DNA of 43,455 nucleotides from Verrucomicrobiales bacterium (GCA_947478865.1 CANJXF010000036.1:1-43455); one strand, 5' to 3'. Numbered from the stretch's first letter, positions 17,835-28,236 are shown. The notes: generated by a model from the sequence alone, not told the origin. Numbers and translations: made by a program.

Positions 17835-18901
17835 AAGCGTTCCATTGCGACATTTGCGGCAGCCTCGTCTTTTTCGAGAACTTCCGCTGTCTCAAGTGCA
17901 ATCACGCGCTCGGTTTTCTTCCCGACCTGATTGATCTGAGCACCATCGATTCCGCGGGGAATGGACTCTATCGTGCGCTCGCTCCCGAAGCTCGCCTGCG
18001 ACTTTACAAACCGTGCGCCAATACCCAGCAATATCAAATCTGCAATTGGCTGATTCCCATTGAAGATCTGAATACTTTCTGCGCTGCGTGTCGATTGAAC
18101 GTCGTCATTCCCGACCTGACGATTTCGGAAAACATTGAGCTGTGGCGCCAGCTCGAAGCGGCCAAACGCCGCATGATTTACACGCTGCTGCGTTTGAACA
18201 TTTCAACCGAAGGTGCGCCCGACCAATCGCGGTCTCCGCTGCGATTTCGTTTCATGACCGATGCTGCGGATGGCAAATCGGTGATGACCGGTCACGACAA
18301 CGGCATGATCACAATCAATCTTGCCGAAGCTGATCCCGCTGAGCGGGAGCGACGGCGCGTCAGTTTGCGGGAACCGTTTCGCACGTTGCTTGGCCACATG
18401 CGCCATGAGGTCGCGCATTTTTATTGGGGAGAAGTGGTCGAGAACACGCGTTATCTGGAGCCGTTCCGAAATTTATTTGGCGACGAACGACAGGGCTACG
18501 TGACCTCACTGCAAAATTATTATCGGCAGGGCGCACCGTCGGACTGGCGAACGCGCCACGTGAGCGCTTACGCCGCATCGCATCCATGGGAAGATTGGGC
18601 CGAAACGTCGGCGCATTATTTTCACATCTCGGACACGGTTGAAACTGCGGCGAGCTTTGGCGTGGCGTTGCGGCCGAAACATCCCGATGCCCAAGCGATG
18701 ACGGCAGATCCGAAATCAATTCCTGATCTTAACACGCCGTTCCCAAAAATTCTGGAGCAATGGCTGCCGCTGACGTTTGCCCTGAACGAATTGAATCGTG
18801 GGATGGGTTTGCCCGACCTGTATCCGTTCGCGCTCTCAAGCGTGGCGATTGAAAAGCTCAGTTTCGTTCACGAAGTTCTCCGGCATCCCGGTAGGAATTG
18901 A
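17831..18901 (+). CDS. zinc-ribbon putative metallopeptidase (PF10005-type)
   Basis: 356 residues from GTG 17831, fixed by overlap with the preceding stop. The N-terminus is a zinc ribbon (C6, C9, C20, C23 in FHCDICG and RCLKCN), with a second Cys group near residues 57-95 (CANTQQYQIC, FCAACRL). The catalytic motif is HEVAH (H192, E193, H196) in MRHEVAHFYWGE, a gluzincin-type HExxH; WAETSAHYFHI supplies further conserved acidic and His residues. No signal peptide, so probably cytosolic. The family regularly accompanies the ATP-grasp/alpha-E/transglutaminase genes, suggesting it trims the peptide product or its precursor. It ends 14 bp from the convergent DUF1501 gene. Confidence 0.88.
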   Translation: MKAFHCDICGSLVFFENFRCLKCNHALGFLPDLIDLSTIDSAGNGLYRALAPEARLRLYKPCANTQQYQICNWLIPIEDLNTFCAACRLNVVIPDLTISENIELWRQLEAAKRRMIYTLLRLNISTEGAPDQSRSPLRFRFMTDAADGKSVMTGHDNGMITINLAEADPAERERRRVSLREPFRTLLGHMRHEVAHFYWGEVVENTRYLEPFRNLFGDERQGYVTSLQNYYRQGAPSDWRTRHVSAYAASHPWEDWAETSAHYFHISDTVETAASFGVALRPKHPDAQAMTADPKSIPDLNTPFPKILEQWLPLTFALNELNRGMGLPDLYPFALSSVAIEKLSFVHEVLRHPGRN

Positions 18902-18915
18902 AGGAACGAGGTGGT

Positions 18916-20379
18916 TCAGCTTAATATCTCGCGAACGACCCGCGCTTCGTCCGTCGGCCCGATCAACCGTTGTTTTAACCCGAGATACGAGTAACCAAAC
19001 TGGTACGGATCAAACCCCATTTGGTTCAACAAGGTGGCTTGTAAATCGCGCACGGTAACCTTGTCGCGGACCACGTGATAACCGAAATCGTCGGTCTCGC
19101 CGAAAGTCATGCCCGACTTCACCCCGCCGCCCGCCATCCAGATGGAAAAACAGTTGGGATGATGGTCGCGACCCAGAAAGGTTGATCCGTTGCGCGCTTC
19201 GTTCATCGGGGTGCGACCGAATTCACCGCCCCAGATTACGAGCGTGTCTTCGAGCATGCCGCGCTGTTTGAGATCTTTGACGAGCGCGGCGCTGGCTTGA
19301 TCGACGTCGCGGCATTTCTTGGGAAGTCCGGTGACGAGATCGTTGTCAGCCGCCGTGCCGTGCATGTCCCAACCCCAATCAAACAGTTGCACGAAGCGCA
19401 CCCCTTTTTCCACCAGGCGACGCGCCTGCAAACAATTGTTCGCGAACGAACCTTCGCCCGGTTTCGCGCCGTACATTTCGCGGATGTAATCCGGCTCCTT
19501 CGCGATATCGAAGACTTCCGGCACGGTGACCTGCATGCGATAGGCGAGTTCATATTGCTCGATGCGCGTCAGCGTTTCGGGATCGCCGAACAATTTCGCC
19601 TCGGCCTCGTTCAATTTGTGCAACGCATCCAGACTGCGACGACGGCTCGCGCGATCCATTCCGGCGGGGTTTTCCGAATACAAAATCGGCGCGCCCGACG
19701 TGCGGCATTGGACCCCTTGATAAACGCTCGGCAAAAACCCGCTGCCCCAAAGACTTTTTCCGCCCGTGGGATCGGTTCCGCCGCTCAGCAGAACGACAAA
19801 TCCCGGCAAATCCTGGTTCTCGCTGCCGAGTCCGTAGGTGAGCCAGGAACCCATCGAGGCCGCGCCCGCGCGCTGCGTTCCGGTGAAGAGAAACAGTTCC
19901 GCCGGCGAATGATTGAATTGATCGGTCCACATCGATCGGATGATGCAGGTTTCATCAACGATCTCGGCCATATGCGGGAGAATGTCGCTGACCCACGCGC
20001 CGCTCTTGCCGTGCTGCCGAAATTTGTGCGGCGTGCCCAACATTTTCGGAACCCCTTTGATGAACGCAAATTTTTGTCCTTTCAACAATTCGTCGGGACA
20101 CGGTTGCATGTTCAATTCGACGAGCTTCGGTTTCCAATCGAACAAGTCGAGCGACGACGGCGCGCCGGACATGTGCAGATAAATGATCGACTTTGCCCGC
20201 GCCGGAAGCACGGGAGACTGCACGACCATTGGAGATTTTTTTGCGGCGGCGGCCATCCCGTCGCGCGCCATCAATCCACCCAAAGCCACGCTGCCGACGC
20301 TTAACCCGGCGCGTTGCAAAAATTGCCTTCGCGTGAGCGCGCGGGCATGGGCGAGGCGAAATTCCATTGGATTCATCAT
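18916..20379 (-). CDS. DUF1501 secreted protein with Tat signal
   Basis: 487 residues from ATG 20379, which overlaps the TGA of the upstream DUF1553 gene (TGATG), so the two are co-translated. The longer open frame to 20436 lies inside that gene. A twin-arginine signal (LTRRQFLQRAG, about residues 15-25) is followed by a hydrophobic stretch. The body is DUF1501, an alkaline-phosphatase/sulfatase-like fold. Motifs include YLHMSGAPSSLDLFDWKP, GFVVLLSGGTDPTGGKSLWG, VIWGGEFGRTP and GRDHHPNCFSIWMAGGGVK. The protein is almost always encoded next to DUF1549/DUF1553 cytochromes in planctomycetes and verrucomicrobia. Substrate unknown; sulfatase-like activity is often suggested but unproven. Confidence 0.92.
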   Translation of the reverse strand: MMNPMEFRLAHARALTRRQFLQRAGLSVGSVALGGLMARDGMAAAAKKSPMVVQSPVLPARAKSIIYLHMSGAPSSLDLFDWKPKLVELNMQPCPDELLKGQKFAFIKGVPKMLGTPHKFRQHGKSGAWVSDILPHMAEIVDETCIIRSMWTDQFNHSPAELFLFTGTQRAGAASMGSWLTYGLGSENQDLPGFVVLLSGGTDPTGGKSLWGSGFLPSVYQGVQCRTSGAPILYSENPAGMDRASRRRSLDALHKLNEAEAKLFGDPETLTRIEQYELAYRMQVTVPEVFDIAKEPDYIREMYGAKPGEGSFANNCLQARRLVEKGVRFVQLFDWGWDMHGTAADNDLVTGLPKKCRDVDQASAALVKDLKQRGMLEDTLVIWGGEFGRTPMNEARNGSTFLGRDHHPNCFSIWMAGGGVKSGMTFGETDDFGYHVVRDKVTVRDLQATLLNQMGFDPYQFGYSYLGLKQRLIGPTDEARVVREILS

Positions 20380-23300
20380 CAACCTTTCGTCAAAACTCCG
20401 TCGAGATTCAGCAACACATTTGCGACGACGGTCCACGCGGCGGCTTCGGCGGAATCGATTCCCGGCGGTAATGCGCCAATTGGTTTTGTCGCAAGTTCGA
20501 TCGCTTCTTTTTCGTTCGATCGATAGCGCGCCAATTCGGATTCGTACAACTCTTTCAACGTCGTCATTTCCGATTTGGTTGGTGGTCTGGCCAACGCGAG
20601 TTGCAGGCCAAACCGAATCCGTTCATCGATTGTGTCGCCGCCTTCCTTGTGCAGGCGACGGCCGAGCGCTTGGGCGGCTTCGACGTAAACCGGGTCATTC
20701 ATCGTGACGTAAGCCTGCAACGGCGTGTTCGTCGGCAAGCGCCGGAACGAACAGCTTTCGCGACTCGGCGCATCGAACGTCGCCATGCTCGGATACGGCA
20801 CGGTGCGCCGCCAGATGGTGTAGAGTCCGCGGCGATAACGGTCCTCGCCTTTGCTCGTGGCGTAGGTGCGCTCGCCGTTGAAGGCGGCGCGCCATAAGCC
20901 ATCAGGTTGCGGAGGGTAAACGCTTGGCCCGCCGATTTTCCGGCTCAACAATCCACTGAGCGCGAGCGCCTGGTCACGAACCGTTTCCGCGTCCAACCGC
21001 TGGCGCGGCGAGCGGGCGAGCAAACGATTGCGCGGATCTTTCTGCAACAGCTCCGGTGTGAGCCGCGAACTTTGCTGGTAAGTCGCGCTCATCACGATTT
21101 TTTTGAGAAATTGTTTCACGTTCCAGCCGCTATCGCGCAGCTCAACCGCGAGCCAGTCGAGCAACTCGGGATGGCTCGGCAAGGTTCCCTGCGTTCCAAA
21201 ATCCTCTTCGGTTTCCACGATGCCGGTGCCAAAAAATTGCGCCCAAAAGCGATTCGCGGTGACGCGCGCCGTCAGCGGATTTTCCGGGCTCATCAACCAT
21301 TGAGCGACGCCGAGGCGGTTCGTCGGCGCGTTCGCCGGCCATGGATTGAATGCAGCCGGAACGCCGGGAGAAACTTCGTCGCCGGGCAGAAGATAACTGC
21401 CTTTGCTTAACATGCGGCTGGTGCGGCGCTCGGCGCTGGCGACTTCCTTCATCACCGGGACCATCACCGGCTTGATCGCCGCCAGCTGCTTTTTCAACGA
21501 CTCGATTTCGCCAGCGCGTCGAGCCGTCGTGGCGGCGAATCGGCGAAACCATTTGCTGATTTCTTCCTGCTCTTTGGGTGAGCGTTTTTCGGAAGCGACC
21601 GCCAGAGCGGGGGCAATTTCTTCCGGAATTGCCAGCACGGGAGAGGGGAGCGCCGCTGCCGAAATTCTGAAACGGCCCAGCACCTGTTTGCCGCCAGCGT
21701 TCTGCACCAGCTTGATCGTCAAATTTCCCGGCGGCAATTGGGTCGCCACCTCGAAAACCGCGGAGTGAGATTTTCCCTCGCTCCCGTTGGCGGACCAGCC
21801 GGCTTTCGGCTCCGGCTTTCCTTCGATCGTCTTTCCAATGTCATGATTGGCTCCAATAAAGCTGGCCGTCGCACGGGAAAATTTAACCGGCTGTTCGCCG
21901 CCGAGCGCAAAGCGGGCGTTCGGGCTGGGCGCATCAGCAGATTTTGTTTCCCAAACTGATTCGCGTTTTGCGTTGAGCGCGACGAGCCGAAAATTCGCAA
22001 GCCGCGCGCCGACTTCGGGATCGGTGCGATTCCATATCACGATGGATTCAATGGGCTGTTCGCTGCCAAGATCGACTTCCCACCACGGATTGTTTTCGGA
22101 TTGAGTATGAGTCGTTGATTTGGCGGCTTCATAATTTCCGTTCGTATTTCCATCAATCGCCAATTGAGGGGGGCCATCGAAACCGACGCTCGACTGGCTG
22201 GCTTTTCCGGATGGCGCGCTGTTGGTTTTTCCCCGGAAAATCTGGACCTCGGCCAAGGAAAGAATCCGCTGCTCGCCCGGCAACTCGATGCGCACAAATT
22301 GAGCCTTGAAGTCTTTTTCGGAATCCGGCCTGAACGCGGCTTCAATTTGATTGAGCAGAAAATTTCCTGAACCCGAACGCCCCGGGCCATTTTTAACCAG
22401 AGTTTCATCCGGAAGAACTTCGAGCCGCACTGCCGACAAATTACTCACGGCCGAATGGACGGTGACCGTGTAAGTGTCCGTTGCGGGCGCGGGATTGGTC
22501 GCGAGCAACGAATGATCCTCCAGTTTTTTGAAGGACGTCCCGTTCTTGGATTTGAACTCGATCGGCTCAAGTGGCTTCCATGCTGTCTCGTCGCCATGAG
22601 TTTTTTGCCACGCGAAAAACTCATCGAGAAGTTCCGGCGAGGAGGTTTCCAGTTGCTTTTCGAGCGCCGCGATTTGATTGCTCAACCCCTTGATTTTTAC
22701 GGCTTCATCCGCGTTTGGCACCGGCATGGTCGGGCGCTCGTCGGGTTGATCGTTGTCCTGGGTCTGATTGAAGAACGAGTAAAACTGATAGTATTCCTTT
22801 TGGGTGATCGGATCGAATTTGTGCGTGTGACATTGTGCGCAACCCATCGTCAGACCCATCCAGACTTGCACGGTGACGTTGGCTCGATCTTTCACTGCGG
22901 CCACGCGCCATTCTTCGTCGTCGGTTCCGCCTTCGGTGTTAGTCATCGTGTTGCGATGAAACGCGGTCGCGGTGCGCTGTTCTTCAGTGGCGTTTTCCAG
23001 CAGATCTCCGGCGAGTTGCTCGATGGTAAATTGGTCAAATGGCAGGTTGCGATTCAGCGCGTTGATGACCCAATCGCGATACGGCCAGATGTTCAGCCGC
23101 AATGGATCCGAGCCGTAACCGGCGGAATCCGCGTAGCGCGCCAGATCCATCCACAGGCGCGCCCAACGTTCGCCAAACGACGGAGAAGCGAGCAGGCGAT
23201 CGACTAATTTTTCGTAGGCGCTGGCCGATTGGTCTTTGCTGAAAGCTTCAACTTCCGAGGGCGCCGGCGGCAATCCGGTCAGGTCGAGCGACAGTCGGCG

Positions 23301-23864
23301 AATTAAAGCGGAGCGTTCGGCAGGCGGAGACGGCTTTAATTTCGCCGCTTCAATCTTCGCGAGAATAAAATGATCGATGCTGTTGCGCGGCCAGCGTTTG
23401 TTTCTGACGGCGGGCAGAGCCGGGCGAACCGGCTTCACGAACGCCCAATGCTTTTCGTAGGGCGCGCCTTGTTGGATCCATTTTTTTAGCAAAGCGATTT
23501 CCTGGATCGTCAGCGGATGACCGTCTTTGGGCGGCGGCATGATTTCCTCGGGATCTTTGCTGCTGATGCGTTTCACCAGTTCGCTGTGCGCCAAATCATT
23601 GGGCGCGATGGCGAATGTCCCGCCGCTGCGTTCTTTGGTGGCGTTTTCCCGAACGTCCAGGCGAAGTTTTCCTTTGCGCGCTGCTTCATCCGGTCCGTGG
23701 CAATGAAAACATTTTGACGAAATGATCGGGCGAATCTGAGCATTGAAATCAACGGAGTCCGCGGCGGAAACAGGCGCTGCGGAAAGGGTTGAGGCCAGGA
23801 ACACCGCACCCAAAACGGGCGCGAGATTCGAAGCGATAGATTTTGCCGCAGCGAAACCGGTCAT
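20379..23864 (-). CDS. DUF1549/DUF1553 planctomycete-type cytochrome c protein
   Basis: 1161 residues from ATG 23864, chosen because it gives a signal peptide ([19 protein letters not shown]); the frame extends to 23954. Order: planctomycete cytochrome c domain with haem motif CFHCH (about residues 52-56), DUF1549 (PSD1; starts near [17 protein letters not shown]), a further CAQCH site after PSD1, and an inserted discoidin/F5-8C-like carbohydrate-binding domain (about 560-640, with [20 protein letters not shown]). DUF1553 (PSD2) follows at about 820-1160. It is probably periplasmic, forming a redox-active partner for the DUF1501 protein. Family roles are not biochemically settled; polysaccharide-linked oxidation is the usual inference and the binding domain supports it. 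Confidence 0.92.
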   Translation of the reverse strand: MTGFAAAKSIASNLAPVLGAVFLASTLSAAPVSAADSVDFNAQIRPIISSKCFHCHGPDEAARKGKLRLDVRENATKERSGGTFAIAPNDLAHSELVKRISSKDPEEIMPPPKDGHPLTIQEIALLKKWIQQGAPYEKHWAFVKPVRPALPAVRNKRWPRNSIDHFILAKIEAAKLKPSPPAERSALIRRLSLDLTGLPPAPSEVEAFSKDQSASAYEKLVDRLLASPSFGERWARLWMDLARYADSAGYGSDPLRLNIWPYRDWVINALNRNLPFDQFTIEQLAGDLLENATEEQRTATAFHRNTMTNTEGGTDDEEWRVAAVKDRANVTVQVWMGLTMGCAQCHTHKFDPITQKEYYQFYSFFNQTQDNDQPDERPTMPVPNADEAVKIKGLSNQIAALEKQLETSSPELLDEFFAWQKTHGDETAWKPLEPIEFKSKNGTSFKKLEDHSLLATNPAPATDTYTVTVHSAVSNLSAVRLEVLPDETLVKNGPGRSGSGNFLLNQIEAAFRPDSEKDFKAQFVRIELPGEQRILSLAEVQIFRGKTNSAPSGKASQSSVGFDGPPQLAIDGNTNGNYEAAKSTTHTQSENNPWWEVDLGSEQPIESIVIWNRTDPEVGARLANFRLVALNAKRESVWETKSADAPSPNARFALGGEQPVKFSRATASFIGANHDIGKTIEGKPEPKAGWSANGSEGKSHSAVFEVATQLPPGNLTIKLVQNAGGKQVLGRFRISAAALPSPVLAIPEEIAPALAVASEKRSPKEQEEISKWFRRFAATTARRAGEIESLKKQLAAIKPVMVPVMKEVASAERRTSRMLSKGSYLLPGDEVSPGVPAAFNPWPANAPTNRLGVAQWLMSPENPLTARVTANRFWAQFFGTGIVETEEDFGTQGTLPSHPELLDWLAVELRDSGWNVKQFLKKIVMSATYQQSSRLTPELLQKDPRNRLLARSPRQRLDAETVRDQALALSGLLSRKIGGPSVYPPQPDGLWRAAFNGERTYATSKGEDRYRRGLYTIWRRTVPYPSMATFDAPSRESCSFRRLPTNTPLQAYVTMNDPVYVEAAQALGRRLHKEGGDTIDERIRFGLQLALARPPTKSEMTTLKELYESELARYRSNEKEAIELATKPIGALPPGIDSAEAAAWTVVANVLLNLDGVLTKG

Positions 23865-24133
23865 AGCGTGGCAAAAGTGTATTGCTGAAAATGTTCCTCG
23901 GCAATCCCGCGTAAAGGGAGGGATCGACGGTCTGATTCCAGCGGAATCCTTCACGGATAAATTCAGTTTTTGAAAATCGTTCAGATATTTTTCTCGCGTG
24001 GTTAAGTCCTTTTCGCTACTGAAAACACGACGGATTCTTCAGCGACGGAGAACAGGCGCATTGGGTTGTTTTTTAACCAAATGCCGCGTGTCTCCCATTA
24101 TGCGTCGATGAACATCTCCGTTTATTTAACTCC

Positions 24134-25480
24134 ATGAAAAAAATCCTTGAAGAAATTCGTCGCTCAAAGCACGAGAAAATAAAAGTTGCCGTCACAGACA
24201 TCGACGGCGTTTTGCGCGGCAAATATATCAACAAGGAAAAGTTCCTTTCCGCCGCCCAGAACGGTCTCGGCTTTTGTAACGTCGTTTTCGGCTGGGATTC
24301 CGGCGACGTCTGTTACGACAACACGCCTTACACCGGTTGGCACACCGGTTATCCCGACGCGATGGCGAAACTGGATTTGTCCACCGCTCGAACCATTCCC
24401 TGGGAGAATAATCTTCCCTTTTTCCTCGGTGACTTTGAAAACGGCGATGGCAAGGCCTTGGAAGTTTGTCCGCGTCAGCTTTTGAAAAAAGTCATCGCGC
24501 GCGCCGCCAAAGCCGGGTTCACCGCCAAATGTTCGATGGAGTTCGAATGGTTCAACTTTCGCGAAACGGCGCAGACGGTTGCGGATAAGAAATTCACGTC
24601 GCTCGAACCGCTCACGCCGGGAATGTTCGGCTACTCCGTTTTGCGTACGAGCCAGAACCAGCCGTTTTTCACCGCGCTGATGGATGACCTCCGCGGCTTC
24701 GGCGTGCCCATTGAAGGGCTGCACACCGAGACTGGCCCGGGCGTTTTTGAAGCGGCGATCGTTTACTCGGACGCGCTCGAAGCGGCCGATCGCGCCGTGC
24801 TTTTCAAAAGCGGCGCGAAGGAAATTGCCCATCGCTTTGGCATTCTCCCGACCTTCATGGCCAAATGGAATTCGCAATTGCCCGGCTGCAGTGGACACGT
24901 TCATCAAAGTCTGTGGCGCGGTGAAAAAAACACCTTCTACGACGACAAAGGCGCGCATAACTTGAGTAAGACTTTCCAGAGCTACGCCGCCGGACAACTG
25001 CATTGCCTCCCGGAAATTCTGCCGTTCTTCGCGCCAACCGTGAACAGCTACAAACGTCTCGTCGATGGCTTTTGGGCTCCAACAAAAGTCACCTGGGGCG
25101 TGGACAACCGCACGACGGCCCTCCGTGCGATTCCTGGCAGCGCGAAATCAACCCGCCTTGAGACGCGTGTGCCCGGCTCCGACGCCAATCCGTATCTCGC
25201 CATGGCGGCGGCGATTGCGAGCGGGCTCTACGGCATCGAAAAAAATCTCCCGCTCAAAAGCGCGCCGGTAAAAGGCAGCGCCTACATGGAGAAAGATGCC
25301 GAGCGTCTGCCGCGCAATCTTTACGAGGCGACCATGCGGCTCTCCGATTCCAAAGTGGCGCGCGAAATCTTTGGCGACGCCTTCGTCGAACATTTTGTGC
25401 AAACCCGCCTTTGGGAGTGGCGACAATTCCAGGACTCCGTGACCAATTGGGAACTTCAGCGTTATTTCGAAATCATTTAA
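24134..25480 (+). CDS. glutamine synthetase-family ligase (gamma-glutamyl-amine type likely)
   Basis: 448 residues. An N-terminal GS beta-grasp-like domain (VAVTDIDGVLRGKYI) is followed by the catalytic barrel. Metal and substrate residues are kept: E136 and E138 (CSMEFEWF), E199 and E206 (TETGPGVFEAAI), H255 (GCSGHVHQS), NSYKRL, R326 (WGVDNR) and RLETR (E343, R345). True GlnA is usually ~470 residues and has an adenylylation site; this one lacks the classic NLYDLP-type loop. Its operon with an alcohol and an aldehyde dehydrogenase points to gamma-glutamylation of an amine or amino alcohol before oxidation. That assignment is inference from context. The next start is 4 bp after its stop. Confidence 0.85.
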   Translation: MKKILEEIRRSKHEKIKVAVTDIDGVLRGKYINKEKFLSAAQNGLGFCNVVFGWDSGDVCYDNTPYTGWHTGYPDAMAKLDLSTARTIPWENNLPFFLGDFENGDGKALEVCPRQLLKKVIARAAKAGFTAKCSMEFEWFNFRETAQTVADKKFTSLEPLTPGMFGYSVLRTSQNQPFFTALMDDLRGFGVPIEGLHTETGPGVFEAAIVYSDALEAADRAVLFKSGAKEIAHRFGILPTFMAKWNSQLPGCSGHVHQSLWRGEKNTFYDDKGAHNLSKTFQSYAAGQLHCLPEILPFFAPTVNSYKRLVDGFWAPTKVTWGVDNRTTALRAIPGSAKSTRLETRVPGSDANPYLAMAAAIASGLYGIEKNLPLKSAPVKGSAYMEKDAERLPRNLYEATMRLSDSKVAREIFGDAFVEHFVQTRLWEWRQFQDSVTNWELQRYFEII

Positions 25481-25484
25481 ATTT

Positions 25485-26627
25485 ATGGCCAATTCAACTT
25501 TCAGTTTTCCAACTTTAATTCACTTCGGCGCGGGGGTTCGCTCCCAATTGCCGGATTTTCTCGCGCAAAACAAAGTGGCGCGCCCTTTCATCGTCACGGA
25601 TCGCGGCATCGCGCCGCTGCCGATGTTTCAGGAGTTTTCGGAATCTCTTTCGAACAAAACTTTGCAGGTTGCCACTTTTTCCGACATCTGGGGCAACCCG
25701 ACCAAATCGCAGGTGATCGCCGGAGTGAAAGCGTTCGCGGCGCACGGAGCCGATTCGATCATCGGCCTCGGCGGCGGCGCGGCGCTCGATGTCGCGAAAG
25801 CCATCGCGCTCATGGTCAATCATCCGGGCGACTTGTTCGATTACGAGGACGGCAAGCCCGACGCATTGCCCATCGATCAAGCAATTCCATTTCTCGTCGC
25901 GCTCCCGACCACGTCGGGAACGGGCAGCGAAGTGGGACGCAGCGCGGTTATTTCCGACGACGCGACGCATGTGAAGAAAATCGTTTTCTCGCCGCGGCTG
26001 CTCGCCAAAGCGGTGTATGCTGACCCGGAACTCACGCTCGACTTGCCTGCGAAAATAACCGCTGCCACCGGCATGGATGCGCTGACGCATTGCATCGAGG
26101 CATTTCTCGCCAAGGGCTATCACCCGATCTGCGACGGCATCGCGCTCGAAGGCCTTCGGCTGGGCGCCGCGAGTTTGGAAAAATCGGTGAAAAGCCCTCG
26201 CGACATCGAAGCACGCAGCGCGATGATGATGTCATCGATGATGGGCGCGATCGCGTTCCAAAAAGGTTTGGGCCTCACCCATTCGTGCGCGCACGCGTTG
26301 AGCGCGGTTGCGGACATGCACCATGGATTGGCGAATGCCGTGATGATGCCTTACGCGTTGCCGTTTAATATTCAGACTGTCCCCGAACGTTTCGAGCGGA
26401 TGGCGATGACCATCGGGCTCAAAGATGTTTCGGGCAACGGTTTCATCCAATGGCTGCGCGACTTGAACGCGGCCGTCGGAATTCCCGCCAGGCTCTCGGA
26501 TGCCGGCGTGAAAAAGGAGCAGCTCGATCGCCTCGTGCAAATCGCCGTGGCCGATGTTTGTCATCAGAATAATCCGCGTGCGGTGACCGAGGAAGATTTC
26601 CGCCGCATCTTCTCCGCAGCACTCTGA
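25485..26627 (+). CDS. iron-containing alcohol dehydrogenase
   Basis: 380 residues, cytosolic. The N-terminal Rossmann-like domain has LGGGAALDVAKAIAL (95-109) for NAD(P) binding and TTSGTGSEV (142-150). The C-terminal helical domain carries the four metal ligands of the family: D198 and H202 (GMDALTHCIEAF), H266 and H280 (GLTHSCAHALSAVADMHHGL). It oxidises a primary alcohol or reduces an aldehyde. Between a GS-like ligase and an aldehyde dehydrogenase, it would convert an amino-alcohol or hydroxyacid intermediate to the aldehyde for the next enzyme. It starts 4 bp after the ligase gene and ends 3 bp before the ALDH gene. Substrate not deducible. Confidence 0.93.
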   Translation: MANSTFSFPTLIHFGAGVRSQLPDFLAQNKVARPFIVTDRGIAPLPMFQEFSESLSNKTLQVATFSDIWGNPTKSQVIAGVKAFAAHGADSIIGLGGGAALDVAKAIALMVNHPGDLFDYEDGKPDALPIDQAIPFLVALPTTSGTGSEVGRSAVISDDATHVKKIVFSPRLLAKAVYADPELTLDLPAKITAATGMDALTHCIEAFLAKGYHPICDGIALEGLRLGAASLEKSVKSPRDIEARSAMMMSSMMGAIAFQKGLGLTHSCAHALSAVADMHHGLANAVMMPYALPFNIQTVPERFERMAMTIGLKDVSGNGFIQWLRDLNAAVGIPARLSDAGVKKEQLDRLVQIAVADVCHQNNPRAVTEEDFRRIFSAAL

Positions 26628-26630
26628 GTT

Positions 26631-28004
26631 ATGTTGAAAGTTATCAATCCAGCCACCGCCCAGGTCATTCGCGAACTCGAAACCGACAACCCGGAATCCG
26701 TCGCCGAAAAATTCCAACGAGCGCAACTCGCGCAAGAGATTTGGGCATGCGTTCCGCTGGATGATCGGTTGAAAGCGATTCGCAATTTTCGCGAACTCAT
26801 CGTCCAGCGCACCGAAGAACTCGCGCAAATTTTAACCAGCGAAGTCGGCAAGCCGATCTCGCAATCCCGGAGTGAGCTGAAAGGGTTGTTGGGTCGCATC
26901 GATTTCTTCCTCGAGAACGCTGCCCGCGTCTTGCGCGACGAGACGGTGCTTTCCGATCCAGCGCAAAAGCTGGAGGAAAAAATTACGCACGAGCCGCTCG
27001 GCGTGATCGGCAACATCTCGGCCTGGAACTATCCGTATTATGTCGGCTCGAATGTTTTCATTCCCGCACTGCTCGCCGGAAATGCGGTTCTCTATAAACC
27101 GTCGGAATTTGCCGCGCTCACCGGATTGGCCATTGCCGATTTGCTCCATGAGGCCGGAATTCCAGACGACGTTTTTATTCCATTGATTGGCCGCGGCGAT
27201 GTCGGTGCGGAACTCTGCCGCCAGCCGATCGCCGGAATTTTTTTCACCGGCTCCTACGCCACCGGACAGAAAATCGCCGAAGCCGCGGCCAAGCGCTTGA
27301 TGAAAGTGCAGCTCGAACTGGGCGGCAAAGATCCAACCTACGTCCGCGAGGATGCCGATGTGGATGCGGCGGCTGAAAGCCTGGCTGACGGCGCCTTTTA
27401 CAATTGTGGACAAAGCTGCTGCTCCGTGGAGCGAATCTACGTTCACGAGAAAGTCTATGACGCGTTCGTTGAAGCCTTTTTCAAGACGGTGAAAACATTT
27501 GTGGTGGGCGATCCGCTGGATGACAAAACCTACATTGGCCCCGTGACGCGCCGCGAACACCTTGCCGTTTTGGATCGGCAGGTCAGTGACGCCTTGAAGC
27601 AGGGAGCGAAGTTGCTCTGCGGCGGCAAACGCGCGGCTGGTCCTGGTTTTTATTTCGAACCAACGGTCTTCGCGAACGTGAATCATTCCATGGAACTGAT
27701 GCGCGAAGAAACGTTTGGCCCGCTGATCGGCATTCAAAAAGTCAGCAGCGATGCGGAAGCGATTCAATTGATGAACGACACCGAGTATGGACTCACGGCC
27801 GGCGTCTATTCAAAAGCCCGCGAGCGTGCCACGGCGATCCTAGCCGAAATCAATTCCGGCTCCGTCTATTGGAACTGTTGCGACCGCGTCAGCCCGCGAC
27901 TCCCCTGGTCCGGTCGCGGCCACTCTGGAGTGGGAACGACGCTCTCCACCTATGGAATCCAAACCTTTGTCCAGCCGAAGGCGTGGCATTTGAGGGGTGT
28001 TTGA
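26631..28004 (+). CDS. NAD(P)-dependent aldehyde dehydrogenase
   Basis: 457 residues, the usual ALDH length. Cofactor and catalytic residues are all present: N133 (SAWNYP), E229 (LELGGKDP), and nucleophile C263 (YNCGQSCC). Another landmark is REETFGPLIGI. The C-terminus (RVSPRLPWSGRGHSGVG) matches the ALDH branch found beside GS-like ligases. It oxidises an aldehyde, probably made by the preceding dehydrogenase, to the acid. Last gene of a three-gene operon with spacings of 3-4 bp. Confidence 0.93.
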   Translation: MLKVINPATAQVIRELETDNPESVAEKFQRAQLAQEIWACVPLDDRLKAIRNFRELIVQRTEELAQILTSEVGKPISQSRSELKGLLGRIDFFLENAARVLRDETVLSDPAQKLEEKITHEPLGVIGNISAWNYPYYVGSNVFIPALLAGNAVLYKPSEFAALTGLAIADLLHEAGIPDDVFIPLIGRGDVGAELCRQPIAGIFFTGSYATGQKIAEAAAKRLMKVQLELGGKDPTYVREDADVDAAAESLADGAFYNCGQSCCSVERIYVHEKVYDAFVEAFFKTVKTFVVGDPLDDKTYIGPVTRREHLAVLDRQVSDALKQGAKLLCGGKRAAGPGFYFEPTVFANVNHSMELMREETFGPLIGIQKVSSDAEAIQLMNDTEYGLTAGVYSKARERATAILAEINSGSVYWNCCDRVSPRLPWSGRGHSGVGTTLSTYGIQTFVQPKAWHLRGV

Positions 28005-28102
28005 ACAGAGTCATATCAAATTCCCCTGAAAGAACGTCACTCGTGAGAGCTGCGCCCACGCCACGTCGTCTGCGAAACTGACTAACCGCGAAATCATGGA
28101 AT

Positions 28103-28236
28103 CATTTTGCGAGCGTTACGGGCGTTTACGACTCCCAAAAAGCGGCGCTTCCATCGGTGAAATCCAAAAAGGTGGCCGCACAACCAGATTGATCATTTCG
28201 TTCTCGCCCGGATGGAAAAGGAAAAGCTCCCACCAA
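28103..28236 (+). pseudogene. DUF1549 (PSD1) relic, frameshifted
   Basis: From 28173 the translation is WPHNQIDHFVLARMEKEKL, an unmistakable match to the start of PSD1 domains (compare [20 protein letters not shown] in the intact gene at 20379-23864). One frame over, 28103-28171 reads HFASVTGVYDSQ then KAALPSVKSKK, matching the linker just before it. So a fragment of about 45 codons carries a +1 shift near 28172. No start, no continuation: a dead fragment of another DUF1549/DUF1553 gene. Confidence 0.65.
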
